Notes: a model not told the origin generated them from the letters alone. A stretch of DNA of 64,000 nucleotides from Diphasiastrum complanatum (GCA_029204225.1 CM055093.1:28183566-28247565); one strand, 5' to 3'. Shown: positions 11,601 through 24,701, numbered from the stretch's first letter. Made by a program: numbers and translations.

Positions 11601-14600
11601 CTGCAATTCACATTAAATCTTCGACAAGCAGATTTTCCATAGGAATTCGATGGAGTAATGGAGGTCCGCAAAAAGGTTGTGTATCCTGCATATATCTGTT
11701 GTCTCTTATGAGCTTAATGTGGCATCTTATAAGCTTTATATGAATAAACTAATGACATTGAGTTGCTCCATCGAGTGAGAGTTGCCTATATGTTTTAATC
11801 GCGTTCTTGTTAAAGGCACGGAATTCAAAAATTTATTATCATCAAGACGTGTATCTAAAATCTCTAGCAGATAAGAGAAGCACATTTTTTTTTTCATATA
11901 TTTCTAGTAAATCAAAACACAAAATGCTCAACCGTACCTGCTTGAGTCTATATAGGCAAAAATGGCTTTTGCACTTGTTGCACCAACATGGGTTGCAGGC
12001 AAAACATGAGGATCAGCAACGATTTCTTCGCCATCAGCAGGGGTGTTGGCCAATATCATCCCAGCTCCACCTGCCACCCGAACAGCTTCTCCCTTCGACA
12101 CACGGCTTGTAATTCCCCGTTTGCAAGCTACAATCTTACCCTTTGCTTTAGCCGGATCCAAAGAGCCGATAAAGCAGTTCAAACTGTATGATCAATAGAT
12201 GCATGAGAAAAACACGTAATCAAGAAAGATATAAGAAAACCTGAAGTCTTTAGGCTTTGAAGTTCGAACATCCAGAGACAGTTAATATCCTTTTGAGATG
12301 CTTGGAACTTCACCTCTCTGAATAAGTTGCAGATGAAGCCTTTATAGCACCTGCTGCGACCAATGGGTAGAAGTGATCTTCAAGTTTGTCCTGAGATAAG
12401 CTGTTTCCCTGCGTTCAAAAGGTTTCGTTAGTGATGAAGATGATAGGCTACAGGCTTGTACAAATGGGATTCTTCTATTCCGTTTCCTCGAAATCACAAT
12501 GGTGAACGATCTCTGATCGACAGTAAAATTTTCAGTTTTCATTTTGATATTTCGTTTTCTTTACCAGCTTTTACCCTCTGACTAGTTGGAAGTGTAACAA
12601 TTTCGGTTTGAAAACAAGGAACAATAGAAGATTCTTGGAAAGACCTTGGAAGGAAATATGTTAGTGTGATGATCTCACGATCCATCTGCAAATCCCAGAT
12701 GGACTATTCCAGGAAAAACTATACAAGCTATGGATAATGTCCACATAAAGTAGTTTGTTCACCTCTTTACAAGCATATGCTGTTCACAAATTTCTATTTC
12801 TAAGTTTGTCTCTTGTCAAAATTATTTGACTCATATGAGGCGTTGCCTTCTCTTGGTGCAATTTGACTTCTATACATTGCTGAAAATCAGTTTCAACTGC
12901 TTTGTTCTCATAAAAACATGCTTCATCTGTACATAGTATATATTCAGCTTAAGGTTTGGGGATAATTATGTCACATGCATAAAGACACAGCAATTGCAAC
13001 TCTAAAAATACAAGAAAAACTCGATGCACCTATCAGGAAACTTTAGCTCTTGATAAAATACCAAGCATACAACTTTTCATAGCATAAGTGTCTTTCTGGT
13101 GTGCAACAGTCTCGAGAAATTTAACAATCCTACATTGTAGCAAAAAAAGAAGTACCTTGTTTTTCATGTTCCAAGAATAACAAATGAGATTGGATTTTTC
13201 TCGTGAAATTCTGTGCAAATCAATTTCAACAGCAGTGTGCTTTTTCCCCAGCTATCAAATAGAGTTTGCGTACAAAATGAGTCAAGTCTGAAAAAAATTC
13301 TGTGTACCATGACTGGTTCCACTCAAATCTACCATGAGAAGGGCACTGGTGATTAACAAATACTTTTATGACAAGGAAGAACTTCTCCTTGACCTCCTGT
13401 TCTTCTCAAAACCTTATTGTTTTCTCCTTCCACTAGTGCTAGGTATCATAATAACGAACTTACATTTCTTATTGGAAGTGCCATGGCTCTCATTTGTAAC
13501 ATGCGGTTCTATTTTAATATTATCTAGTAATATTCATAAACTCCAAGTTACCAGCTTCCATTGCTCCTCTCAAACTTACAATTCTGTTCAAACTTTGACA
13601 GAGAATTCCTCATCATGAACCATGAATGCAAAATCCAAAGTTATAGGGTCATATTTCACTCAGTTTTTAACTAAGTACTAGCGCCATAAATATCTAGTAT
13701 TTTGCCTTTGCAATATCTATTCACTTGCTCAACATTAACTCCATTGCAGAAGATGCTGCTCTTTTTCAAAGGTTTACCATGCCTTTTGTCTTCACAATTT
13801 ACTCTAATTTTAAGAAGGTTTCTCAAAGTATCACCAAAGTTCTATCAAATATCTGCTTCTAAGTGAAGCTCCTCAAAAACAAAAATCCAGTTCTCTGGCA
13901 AGATAGCTATGGTCAATAACAAATCCTGGACCAGTTTCAGCTTGCTTGTTATGAATTTTTGCCTTTGGGAAAATTGTATACGAAAGAAGCAATATACAAG
14001 CTACCCATTGATCTTACATATTTCCCTTTTGCAAGGAAGTACAACTAAGAACATACTCAACAAATTTGGGCTGGTAGACAGGCATCAGAAACTTGCAATA
14101 TGAACTTACCTGATAAGCTGCATAATTCCCAAGAATGGCATAAGAAGTGAAGTCTCTGTCAACGCTACTGGCAGCAACTGTAATAATCCACGGTGGTACA
14201 TTTACAACGCTACCAAAGTAAGGACCAGCATTTCCAGCAGAACAAACAACTGTGATTCCTTTCTGTACTGCATGAAAGGCTCCTAAGGCGATCCCATCTT
14301 CATAGAGAGGAGGAAGTGGAACAGAGCCTCCAAGAGATAGAGTGAAAATGTCCACACCATCGTGAATACCTTGATCTAAAGCTGCCAAGATATCAGCATC
14401 AAAACATCCATTAGGCCAGCACACTTTGTAGATGGAAATTCTTGAATAAGGCGCACCACCTTTTGCAGTACCATTTGCGAACCCCAAGACATTTGCACCT
14501 ACAACAAATTGGCCTCCTGCAGTTGATGAGGTGTGTGTTCCATGACCATCTGCATCCCTTGGAGAGCGAAACTGTCCAGTGGAAGTTTCATTCAAAGGGC

Positions 14601-17600
14601 CAAATTGGGCCTCATATGCTTTGATGTAAAAGCGAGCACCAATCAACTTCCTGCTCAAAAAGACGAGGAGGATGGCAGTTGACACAACATTTGATCAGAG
14701 TGATGATTTCAACTCACTGTCAGAAACCACATGCTTGAAGGCACTTGACTACCAATATGTACTCTTGAATATGTAAATTTAAGATATAGGCTTCCGACTC
14801 GAATCAATTGATTGAATAGCTCCAAACCCTTAAGAAATCTTCAGCTCTTCAAATTTATGCAAATCTCAAGATGAGAGAAAACTGTGAATGAGCAAAAGTT
14901 GTTGGATTAGTTTAACAGACATGAATAAGAGCTCTTCACCTGTTACAATCAGAGGAATTGAAGGCTGTGCCACTCACACAGGTTCCTCTCCATCTTTCTG
15001 GTATAGGTGAATAGTTATGATCATTGAAGCTCTCTGATTCTGGCCACACACCTGTTGCTTGCAAGGATACAAAAAGCAAAGATTAATTTACCCAAGGGCT
15101 GACTAGAATAAGAAGCCACTTACAACAACATGTTTGATCTTATGAAGAATGGAGGATAAATTTCATTCTTTAGCCAGTCACGATTGTTATGGATGAAGCT
15201 AACATTTTCCTAGGAACACAATTAACCACGATCTAGATCTCCAACTCACCAGTATCCAGAGAGCCAATAATAACATCTTGTCCAAATTTCGCTTTCTGCC
15301 ACAGTGAGGATTCTGGAATATTTCCATTTGTTTGCTCTAGTCCAAGAAACTCCCATGACCTTGTCGTATGCAATGTATTTTTCTTGTCAGGAAAAACTGA
15401 AACAACCCCTGGCATTTCTGAACAAATCCCATCACTTGTTATTACACATTATGCTAGGTTGTGCCAACAACATACATGTCCAATAAAAACACCCTTTAGT
15501 CTTTTGACGTCGTTATCAGTTAGAAACACTACAAAGTGAAATCATGTGTGAATCTATTTGTGAGATTGGAATTTATCCAGGTTCAAAAAATTTAATATGA
15601 GAAGTCAGTGATCTCATAAGGTAAATCCTGGAAAAATGTACATGCAACAAAAAGAAGTCAAAAGATTTATATCAAAACGATAACATAGCATTCAATCATA
15701 GTTGCCCATTCTGGAATGGATCCTGAATTTATCTATTTTTAGTATAACCGGAGTTTTTTTTTGTAAAGTGCAGATCGTCAACGAATAAAAGAAAAGACAT
15801 CGCAGTAACTGATGCGCATACACTACAATCAGTTGTCATGGCTCATTTTAAATGGGCGATGGCTACATGAATCACTATGAAACATCGCAGTAGCTATTCC
15901 AGAGTACGAAGTAATTGCAAAGATCATTGTGGTATTTTAACTGATGGATTCACTGCTCATTCAAGGGATCCATGTTCTGCGATTGAGCTTACAAATCATG
16001 GGTGCAGAAAAGGAAAAGAAGGCAGCTCTTTTTTTAGTCTTTTTTTTAGTATTAATTTTTTCGAGACATTTTGGGGAAGTATGTTCCGGAACGTACTGTA
16101 CGGAATATTCAGTATATGTGAAACCCAAAACCTCGGAATGGGTTTCTGAGCATTAAATAATGAACCAAAAATCAGAAAAACCTTAGCCAAGCAGCTAACT
16201 AAGAAGCAAATGACAATAAACAAGGGAAATTTTAAAAATAGAAATGAATAAAAAACAGGGACCATAATTTGTGAACAATTGTTACCAAGGTATGGACGAA
16301 ATACAAAATACAAAATATCAGAAACAAAGTAGGCTCCCTAGCTCCACACTTCTTTATATTCTATCATCAATCATCTTAAAACATACCAAATAGCTGAAAT
16401 GCCAAAAATAAAACATTAAGGACCTAGAATATTTTAAATTTTTCATGACATCATGCATGGTGCTTAATGCTTAATTTCAGCTAGTTGAAAGCTTGAAGTT
16501 TCAGTTTTTAGCTAATTGACGAGTCAAAGGGGCGCTACTACAAAATTCACCCAATGAACTTTCTGGTCTTCTCGCCTTATTGTGGTATTGGCCTCCAAAC
16601 GAAAATTGCAGTTGATCTAATTCACAACCTTCCTATCTTAAAAGCAAAGACTAAGTCAATTAGAGGCAAACGTCACTCAGCAACGGCTTCCTGATTTCAA
16701 CAGGAGTCTCATTGTAAAAAATGCAGCTGATTGCCCAGCACTTGTATACCATAATCTCAGCTTTATGAGAACATCAAGGAAGTCAAAGTTCAATCTTTTC
16801 AGTCAGGAGGCCAGAAAGTTTGCGACAAAATTTCAGACCAAAAGCATTTTGTTTGAAGTCTCCATAGATTTTATTTGTACATTTTGTCGACTCAAAAGAG
16901 GATTTAAAGATCGTAAATTCAAACATAAAGCAAACATTTAAACAGTTTCATCTACAAACCACACATTGCCCTTTGATGTTGAACTGTAAATCTAATGTAA
17001 TGGAACTTAGATTGAGTGAAGCAGACCTTTCAAAAGAAAGCAGTCAGTCCAAATTGTAAAAGGGGCTTTAGCCCAGGATTTCAAACAGCATACCGGATAG
17101 AGCTGCTGCATGGCTGGGCAAGATCTGTGCAGCAAACCCATTGAAACTGCGGGTGTAGCTGTAAACCAGTGACTCCTTAGCTGCATCAAGGCTGTCAACA
17201 CCAAAACGGCAAATTTTTTTAATACTATATCAAGCCACTAAAAACTGATTGGAGCAATATTTACCACTATGTTCTGCGAGGTAAAGTTTATTTGTCCTAC
17301 TGACAACATATATCCACGTGAGGATACATGATGTCACAAGTTCCATATTTAAAAACACCAACACAAAGTAATAGGATCTGGAGGAAGTCTTAGGCAGCTT
17401 CAATGAGTTCTTTGGCTATACACTCAACCTGCAGAGTCTTAGACAAGAAGACAGTATGCTCAATACTCTAGTGTGAAAAATGGAAGCTGCACAAATTCTT
17501 AATCACTTAGCAAGAGTTGTGAATCTCCTGGTGGAATTTGATGAGGAGTATCATTTGTGTGATCAATTTTTAGCATTTATATGAAAAAATCACTTGACAG

Positions 17601-18289
17601 ATGTTTGAAAGTGCCAGTGTCACTACTCAGTAACGAACCAAGTTACTTTCAAGCGAGAAAAGACCAGACTTGTAGAAATATAGTTAATAAAATTACTAGT
17701 TGCAAAGACTGCACAGCCATCTGAAGCTTTATTTGATAACCCATCCAGTGAAAGCAAAATCTTCCACAAAATCTGAAAGAGAAGCTCAATCTGTTGATGG
17801 TGAGGAGTTGTGGTAAAGCTCGCATACTTAATATTTTGTATAAAGTTCAACAACATTTAGCCTGCCCTGTCAATCCCCAGATCTGGAAAAAACAATTTTC
17901 TTTCTGCTTGAAAATTCTAGCTTTTTATGTTTACCTATCGAGGACAGAGGCTAGCATTTGATGATGAGATTCAGTGATAAGATTTGAATGCAGAGACTGA
18001 GGAGAGCTTCCCAAGTACACAATGTAAACCTGCATCCCAAAACAACAGTAACAAACAATTCAATGATGAGGACTGCAACCCAACAAGGATCTGCAAACAA
18101 CCCACAAAGCAAAAACCTCAATTGGCTCATTCTTCTTCTTCTTCTTCTGCTTGCTTGCTCTGATTGCCATTTCATGGGTCCATAAGACAAAAATAGAGGC
18201 ATTACCTTGGAGGCCTCCAGCGGTAAAGCCAAAAGGGAAGCAGCTATCAAGCTCAACAACAGCATTGCTGCTCTGGGTAACGCCTCCAT
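8685..18289 (-). CDS. Secreted subtilisin-like serine protease (subtilase, SBT family), 11 exons
   Basis: Exons on the minus strand, 5' to 3': 18206..18289, 17935..18029, 17094..17191, 15250..15417, 14940..15051, 14110..14650, 12314..12408, 11938..12183, 11379..11493, 9459..9672 and 8685..9259 (stop). All introns are GT-AG, all phases agree, and the total is 780 residues, normal for plant subtilases. Residues 1..27 are a hydrophobic signal peptide. An I9 propeptide follows (VYIVYLGSS at 29). Catalytic Asp147 lies in SLDTGVWPES, His222 in GHGTHT, oxyanion Asn326 in SAGNAGP and Ser557 in GTSMSCPH. A protease-associated insert spans about 367..500 and a fibronectin III-like C-terminus about 670..780. 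The family acts in the apoplast on peptide precursors or wall proteins. The exon-rich layout resembles the SBT5/AIR3-like group, but that subgroup is inference. No broken residue or frame was seen. Long introns (9673..11378, 12409..14109, 15418..17093) hold no recognised element. Confidence 0.93.
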
Positions 18290-18640
18290 AGCTGTAGGTG
18301 CCTCAAATTCCCCCCTCCCCTCCCCTCCCCCCCTATCCCTCTCTCTCTCGCTCTCTGGCTGGAGAGTATTGTAGGTGAGCGAGGAGAGCTGCAGATATGT
18401 GTGATCAACAGTTTCTTCGGACGAAAGGTCACGCACGTCAGTCCCGTCAGATTGAAGGCCAAAATCTGCTCTTCAACACAGTCTCAAAGCCCAAATTCAT
18501 CCCTCTAAACGTCATAGCCAGTCATTTGCTGACAATACAAAATAGCTTTATTATTATTATGTACTGGTCACTGAGGGAGACGAGGCTCATGGACTTTTAT
18601 TTTTTTTTTGGGTTTGGAGAAGGAAAGAAGGGAAAGGTCT
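18290..18640 (-). promoter_or_regulatory. 5' UTR and proximal promoter of the protease gene
   Basis: Directly upstream of the ATG at 18289 the coding strand carries a G-rich run (18310..18333) and then a GA-rich run (plus-strand CT at about 18338..18356), typical of plant 5' UTRs. A TAATAATAATAAAG stretch on the minus strand near 18542..18560 could act as a TATA-like element. The transcription start cannot be fixed from sequence. Confidence 0.4.
18310..18333 (-). promoter_or_regulatory. G-run, potential G-quadruplex in the protease 5' UTR
   Basis: The coding strand reads G7-A-G4-A-G4-A-G6, four G-tracts separated by single A residues, ending 21 bases before the ATG. Single-nucleotide loops are the most favourable arrangement for a parallel quadruplex. 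If transcribed, it would lie in the mRNA leader and could affect translation. The effect is inference. Confidence 0.6.
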
Positions 18641-19971
18641 AGAATTTTTCCTCTCTTATGGAGGGCCTTTACCTCATGCTCTCCTCAAGAACTGCATTCG
18701 TTGTATCTGTATCATATCTGTATCGTATTAGGGAGTCACTCCCTGACATGGAGAGTAGTGGTGAGGATTGCACCATTGCACTCCCTGCCATGTTGATTGA
18801 GTGCATGCAATGCAACACTTGTCAAGGTAGCCCTCTTTAACTTGAGAGCAAGAGCCTCTACCGTGGGGAAGGACTTGAGGCCTTGCATGCCCTCATGTAA
18901 TACTGACTTTGAGTTTTTTCATAGAAGCTTTTAGAAACCTGATCCTTTTGTGAGAAGTAACTTCCGGTTTTCTTGTTTTGTGAGAAGGTGGACAATCAAT
19001 GATTGGATGACATGTAACCACTTGGACTTTCCATTGTTCACTCAGTCGCCTTCGACACAAAAGTTGTGGCAAAGGAGGGTTTGTTGGTAGCTATCATTCC
19101 ATAATTGGCTATCGACACACTTAGTTATGGTGAGGACAATGTATATTTGTGGGGACAAAGTTTCTCAAAAGCTTGCACCTCCTTCAAGGAATAGTCTTTC
19201 ATAGCTAACTCACTAGAGAAATCCACAAATATGGCCACAAAGGATCCACTTAGCTTTGTGTGGGAGCAATGAAATCAAGGAGTTCAATATATGGCAAGGA
19301 AGACAAGGCAATGAAAAATTGTTGACTACAGGGTCAAAAGAAAAGATTCCTAGAAGGCAATAATTAATGTGGCAATGTCGTTGAAGCAACCCAAGACAAT
19401 TGAAGTAGCCTATTTACAAACCTCCACGAGTGAGCCACCACGTTTTAGTTGCAGATTGGAGGATGTTGTTATCAAGTTCCCACGCGATCTTCTAATGGAA
19501 TTCCATTGTTGCAAATCGTACGGGAATATCCAATATGGAATTGCAACTCCTAAACTACGGAGAGCATCGATAAAAGAATATGAACGGGAGCTCCATAACT
19601 CATATCTACTGGAATGAAAATCGACAACCAACAAGTAAACAAAAACATGATGCCTCACTACCGTATTTTACGATGACAAGAACAAAAGCATGGCCTAGCC
19701 GACAAGTATAACTAAAGTTACCAACTATTGTAAAGTCAGACACCAATGAATGGTGCAATGTACTCACAAGCCAAAGATGTGAGAAATAATGGTAGACTAG
19801 CTGTCAAATGAGCCCAAATGTAAAAAAGGACCCAAGTAGTTAAAATGAATTTGTAAAGTTTTTTAGACAACTCAAATTGTTATGGCACATGGTTTTGGGT
19901 CCATCAAACTGTAACCCTAGCCTTGTCTATAGAAGGGCATATGACACCATTTTTGTTTATCTTTTTCCATT

Positions 19972-19974
<3 letters not shown>
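18641..19974. other. Intergenic region, no gene recognised
   Basis: Only short open frames occur (for example 19369..19617, 82 residues), with no family motif. No transposon termini or RNA gene recognised. Confidence 0.4.

Positions 19975-20065
<91 letters not shown>
19975..20065 (+). repeat. (GA)45 microsatellite
   Basis: An uninterrupted GA dinucleotide run of about 91 bp. It creates an artificial Arg-Glu repeat in an open frame across it. Its purity suggests high slippage and polymorphism. Confidence 0.98.
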
Positions 20066-20066
<1 letters not shown>

Positions 20067-21029
20067 ATCTTTTCCTCTTCCTACTTCCTTTGTTGAAGAG
20101 CCTCCCTTTTTGTGTGTTTGTGATCCTTTATGGATGTTGGTTGCTTGTATTGTTGTTGTTAGTCATGCTATCACATTCCAGCACTATCATTAGCAAAAGC
20201 ATTTTCCACACCTAAGATCCACATGCAAGCAAAATAGGCGATAGATCCACATTCACCAAGAAGAAATCACTAAAATTCATAGGTAGGACGTTTTAATACA
20301 TCGTTCACCTCCCTTGAGAAGATCAACCTCATGAGGAGAAGATCTAGAGCCATTGATGCTTAGATAACCAAAAAGAAACTAAGAAAAGGAAAAGAACAAA
20401 AGAAAATACCAAAAAGATGAACATCACCCCAAATCTAGGCACCATTCCGCATTTAGATCACACACTAAGGCTTGCAACACCCTTAGTAGCCTAGGTTCTC
20501 ACTTCTTTTACTAGTTTTACCCTCTTCTAATTGGATCAAAACCCATACTACACATGACACTCACCCAGTTGTAGATCCATACACCCCGTTCTAAACCTCT
20601 AAAGCCAAAGATGCTTTTTTGTAGCTTTGGGAGGCAAGAGCATTGCCAATTATTAATGTAGACATGTTCTTTATTTCTATGGCCTTGTCTATTTTTTTGG
20701 AGCAAAAAGCATTTGTCTTCATTCATGCAACATCAAATTTTGTAAATATAGATTTATGGGACTACAGTTCTTAGACTAAGAATTCTAGATTCCAAAATAT
20801 TGTAGTTGTTGATGTTTAGCCTATGCATTGCCCCATCCATCTTGCAATTGGGGTGAATGACTTAACCTCTTTTCATCTAAAGTTTACTCTTTCTTCTCCT
20901 ATAGTGAAATTTTAAGTATAGCCTTGGGGAAGCAAGAGCATCACCAAATATCAGTGAATTTTCTACAAATGTGTTTCTTTATTTATATGCCCTTGTTTTA
21001 TTAAAAGCGATTGTGTTCACTGTCGTTCC
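20066..21029. other. Intergenic region, no gene recognised
   Basis: No coding region with a family motif, no LTR and no RNA gene was seen here. Confidence 0.4.
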
Positions 21030-21250
21030 ATAACTTTGAGTTAACCCAACGGGGTTGTCTTAGTTGGTTAGCTTGACATCCAAAGTTTCTTTGGTCTCAG
21101 GTTCGAGCCTCCCCTTGGAAACCAAGAAGCATAACTTTGAGTTATACCCAAGGGAGTTGGCTCAATTGGTTAACGCTTGACATCCAAAGTTTCTTTGGTC
21201 TCAAGTTCGAGCCTTCCATTGGAAACCAAGAAGCATAACTTTGAGTTATA
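21030..21250 (+). repeat. Tandem pair of tRNA-like (SINE-type) units
   Basis: Two units (21030..21130 and 21131..21234), followed by a third partial start (21235..21250), share ATAACTTTGAGTTA...CATCCAAAGTTTCTTTGGTCTC...GGAAACCAAGAAGC. Each has an A-box-like block (TGGCTCAATTGGTTAACG in unit 2) and a B-box-like block about 45 bp later (GGTTCGAGCCT in unit 1, AGTTCGAGCCT in unit 2). That spacing and sequence are those of the internal polymerase III promoter of tRNA genes and tRNA-derived SINEs. No CCA-ready acceptor stem is visible, so a SINE or tRNA relic is more likely than a working tRNA. Confidence 0.6.
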
Positions 21251-21639
21251 GGAAAGCTACCAACAATTAAATTAGAAACAATTTTTCATCATGAAAGTTT
21301 TGATAAAAAGATTTGTGATAATTACGATGAAAGTCCAAACTATATCATAGAAATACCCTATAAAATGTCATGCATTTGCAATATGGGACTTGGCATTCTA
21401 TGAGTAAGTTTGTTGCGAGAGAGATTTTGTCGCAAACAACTTGTCTTAAATGATACATGGTGTGCTATCTTTTTGTGATAGAAAATAGTGTTTTCTACCA
21501 GGCTAATTCCATGTGTACTAGTGTGTCCATTTGTAGTCAAATGTATAGCAGTCAACAAAATAAATTGCAGTCATTCAGAGAACACGATGGTATAGTATAT
21601 TTGTAATCTCATTGTGAGATTAGAACCACAAGTGGAGTA
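21251..21639. other. Intergenic, no feature recognised
   Basis: Short stretch between the SINE-like pair and the MULE relic. Nothing supported. Confidence 0.3.
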
Positions 21640-23520
21640 TGCATTATTTAAACAGTTGTTTTGTTTAAAGAAGCAACATTGAACATGGCACTGAAAAATA
21701 TAAAGAATGAATGACGCTCATTTGCATATCTAGATTTGTTTCTTTTGAAGTTTTCACAAGTACATTCCCGTGACTCACAAATTTCAACTGCGTAGGTATT
21801 CCTAGAAGGGTTAGTTGAGAAACTGTGGACCAAAAATTTAACATCACGATATTTTGTAAGCATTTCCTCCTTGATGACAGCTGCTTTCAACTTGATTGCT
21901 TTTGTGATTCTTTCCTTTGCAGCTATGGAAATAGAGTTCCTCCTCCTCGTATTTCCTCTCTGCACGATTGTGACAAAATCTTCCACATGTGTGTATGTGG
22001 GCTCCTCATTTATTGTGGTTGTGGAGTCTATGCCAACTTCCTGCATGATTTCCATTATGTAGCCACCCTTGTTCAACGTATCTACCTCCTCTTGGTTAAG
22101 ATTTGTTCTAGAACTAACACACCTTTGTCTTTCATTCTTTGATGGAGATTTAATTAAATCTTGTTAAGTTGCCAGGTTATGAGTAACATCCGAAGGGCAA
22201 AACCACATATATTGCATAGTTTCTCCCTTAGTATGTTGGCGTCTTCCAAAAAAGTTGGGCGCAACAATTGTTTCATTTGCTCTTCCTGAAGCAATAAGCT
22301 AACCGCATTTTTTTCTGCCTTCATTATATTCATACCCATACAGACTATTCGGCTACCACTTGGTATACGTCATATAGCCCAAATAGTCTTGTGAACCTCT
22401 CTCTCTCTCTCTGTAATACCACACCACTAATTGCAAATGGCATTTGATCGTGCGTTCTCGATGAGGTACCTTTTCCCGAGAAACACTTTGTCGAGGCATA
22501 GTTACATACACAATGTCAAGCATATGTGACAAAATATCATCTTCTTTTTCCCATTCTGCAATTGGACGTTTCTTTGGAATGCTTTGTTCATTTCCAACGA
22601 TCATGGGGGAAGAAGTTGAAAGCGAGGCAAAATCGACTGCGTCATGAACAAGGTTCACAAATGGTTGTCCCTAAATAGCTATTTTTTTTTTTTGGATGAA
22701 ACTCTGCTAATTGGTTTCTCAAGACTTGGCCCCATGCCAATATGTCGACCTTTGATATATGAAGAATATCAAGCACTCTGTAGAATTGCATTTACCATAT
22801 CGCCAAAACAAGCTTCGTATAGAGATAATTGTGAACGGTAACCCTCATAAGCAAGCCAACTACCATGTTTCGATTCCGATAAATTCATCGTGGGAATATT
22901 CATGGTGTCAATATCACCTACAGACTGTGAATTCAAATATGCAAATATCAGATTGTGTCCAACTGTTAAAACTGCAATCACATATAATTTAAAAACAGTA
23001 TCCTTATCGAATTTCTATATCGTCCCCACAATGAGAGTACCTGATATGCCACCAAGATAACCACGCCTCTAGCGTAGGTACCTGACTTTGGTAACCTTCT
23101 CTAGTCCTCGAAAAAGCTCGCAATTTATTATATTTTGTGTTTGCATCAGTTGTGTCGATTGCTAGTCTCCATTCTTCACATAACGTAATGTGTTTGCTCC
23201 GCATATCTTGAACAATACATTGATCAGTGTGTTTTCTCAAACTATCTTTGAAATGAAATAGGTAAGATCTTTCACGTCATTCCATGGATAAAATACTGTC
23301 ACCCTCACCATACACCCTCCTAACTGCTGCCCAATTCGCCCCTGCTTCATCCACCATGAATCCTCGAAATTGCACTCTTTCTAAGCGATGGTTTCTCATG
23401 ATGCCATTCAACATTTCCCAAAACTTTATTTGTGCTTCTGTGTCTTCTACATTGTACTCCAGTGTAGAGATTATCATTTGGAAGATAGGATTATCTCTGA
23501 GTACTTGTTTGAACTGAAAG
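21640..23520 (-). pseudogene. Decayed Mutator-like (MULE) transposase
   Basis: Several minus-strand frames in order give a MULE-type transposase. 23277..23477 has GFMVDEAGANWAAVRRVYGE, the catalytic-core block with the second acidic residue. 23004..23240 has WLSWWHIRY, typical of this plant MULE group. 22769..22981 has MNLSESKHGSWL. 21648..22076 ends with a SWIM-type zinc finger start (CTCENF...). Stops and frame shifts separate them and the N-terminus is missing. The family makes a cut-and-paste transposase acting on terminal inverted repeats, which were not found here. Product identity is from motif recognition. Confidence 0.65.
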
Positions 23521-23635
23521 TTAGACTAAGGATTATAATTTTCTAGGTTGATATTTAAAGTTAAAAGAATTGTTCCTGTTGTTCTTTCCTGTTTAGAGAG
23601 TTTCTAAGGATAGAAATAGTTTAAGGAGGGAATAA

Positions 23636-24699
23636 TGTTATGTCCATGACTAGTAAGTAGGATTCGGTATACTCCTAGTCTTGGATACATGGTACTCCAG
23701 TAAATCAAGCTGTTAGTTATGCCACGTCATACTGGATGTGACCCGAAAGTAACTAATATCCTTGTGAGGCCCAGAACACACTAAATGAAGTTTAGACAAG
23801 GTATGTGTTGTAAAGCTGACTCAGGTGCACCTAGCGTGCCTTGTAAGACTCTAAGGGGTGACACTCCCTAAGGTCCCAGAGCAAGTTAGAACGTCAAGGA
23901 CTGAGCCTCCGACCTGTGGTGAGCCAGTCAAGTAGTCACAAGTCATGAGCTAGCTCTGGAGCTCGAGTCATGGCCTAGTCAGGAAGCAAGTTGATTCTGC
24001 CACCGGAACGGCTCCCGGGACCCATGTCCGGGAGCCAGACTGATTCTGCCAGGCTTGCCAGGCTTAATCAGCAAAATAAAAACTAAGTCCCAAAAAGCGT
24101 GCTTTACCAGAAAGCACTATGTTTTAGAACAGAGGGGGTGCGCCGAATCACAGCAGAACTATAGGGGGAGTCCGGCAGACAGAAACTTGGGCAGCTCAAC
24201 TAGAATCCAGTCGCCAGGTCTCAGCTCCCTCTACCAGCACGAGCCAGGCACAATGCCCAGCACGTGTTGGTGGCCCCGAGACTGGTCAGTCTATACATGA
24301 ATGTAACCTCTTCCAAATCTAATAAAGTTGATCCTTGGGGATGATTATCATTTCAGTTTTGCCTCCGGGACTGGTCCAAGTGGAAGGACCCTTACTACAA
24401 CCTTTTTGCGTCGTTGGCGCCTAAGGGTCCCTGTCATCGACATGGGGCTTGCCGCTATGCCAATTGGTCAGTTTGGCGACCACTATGCCGCTTGTCTTTG
24501 CCTTTGGTTACCTTTTGGGGACGGATTCTGAGTTGGCTTTTGGGTTGGTTGGGATTCCAGTTTTCTTAAGTCTGAATGGTTAAGCTTGTTACATTTCTGA
24601 GTTGGCTTTTACGTAAGTGCATGATGGATGAATGTTAGACTTAAGCGCGTGTTGGGGAAGCCTCTCAAGTCCCAACGCCCTTTGAGGCGCCGACGCAAC
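23636..24699 (+). repeat. 5' LTR of gypsy II
   Basis: It starts TGTTATGTCC after a purine tract (AAGGAGGGAATAA at about 23622..23635) and ends CGACGCAACA just before the primer site. From about 23946 onward it is a near-identical direct repeat of 28599..29371. It has a short gap compared with that copy near 24488. The first 310 bp have no counterpart in the second copy, so the true start could also be near 23946. The purine tract plus TG supports 23636. Confidence 0.7.
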
Positions 24700-24701
24700 A
24701 T

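Noticed and set aside
15418-17093. Transposon inside the third intron of the protease gene
   Set aside because: Some short direct and inverted words occur, but no termini, target duplication or coding motif.
19877-20215. Open frame of 112 residues with a long Arg-Glu repeat
   Set aside because: It is created by the GA microsatellite; no flanking coding signal.
21030-21234. Functional tRNA genes
   Set aside because: A and B boxes are present but no acceptor stem, anticodon arm or terminator could be folded convincingly.
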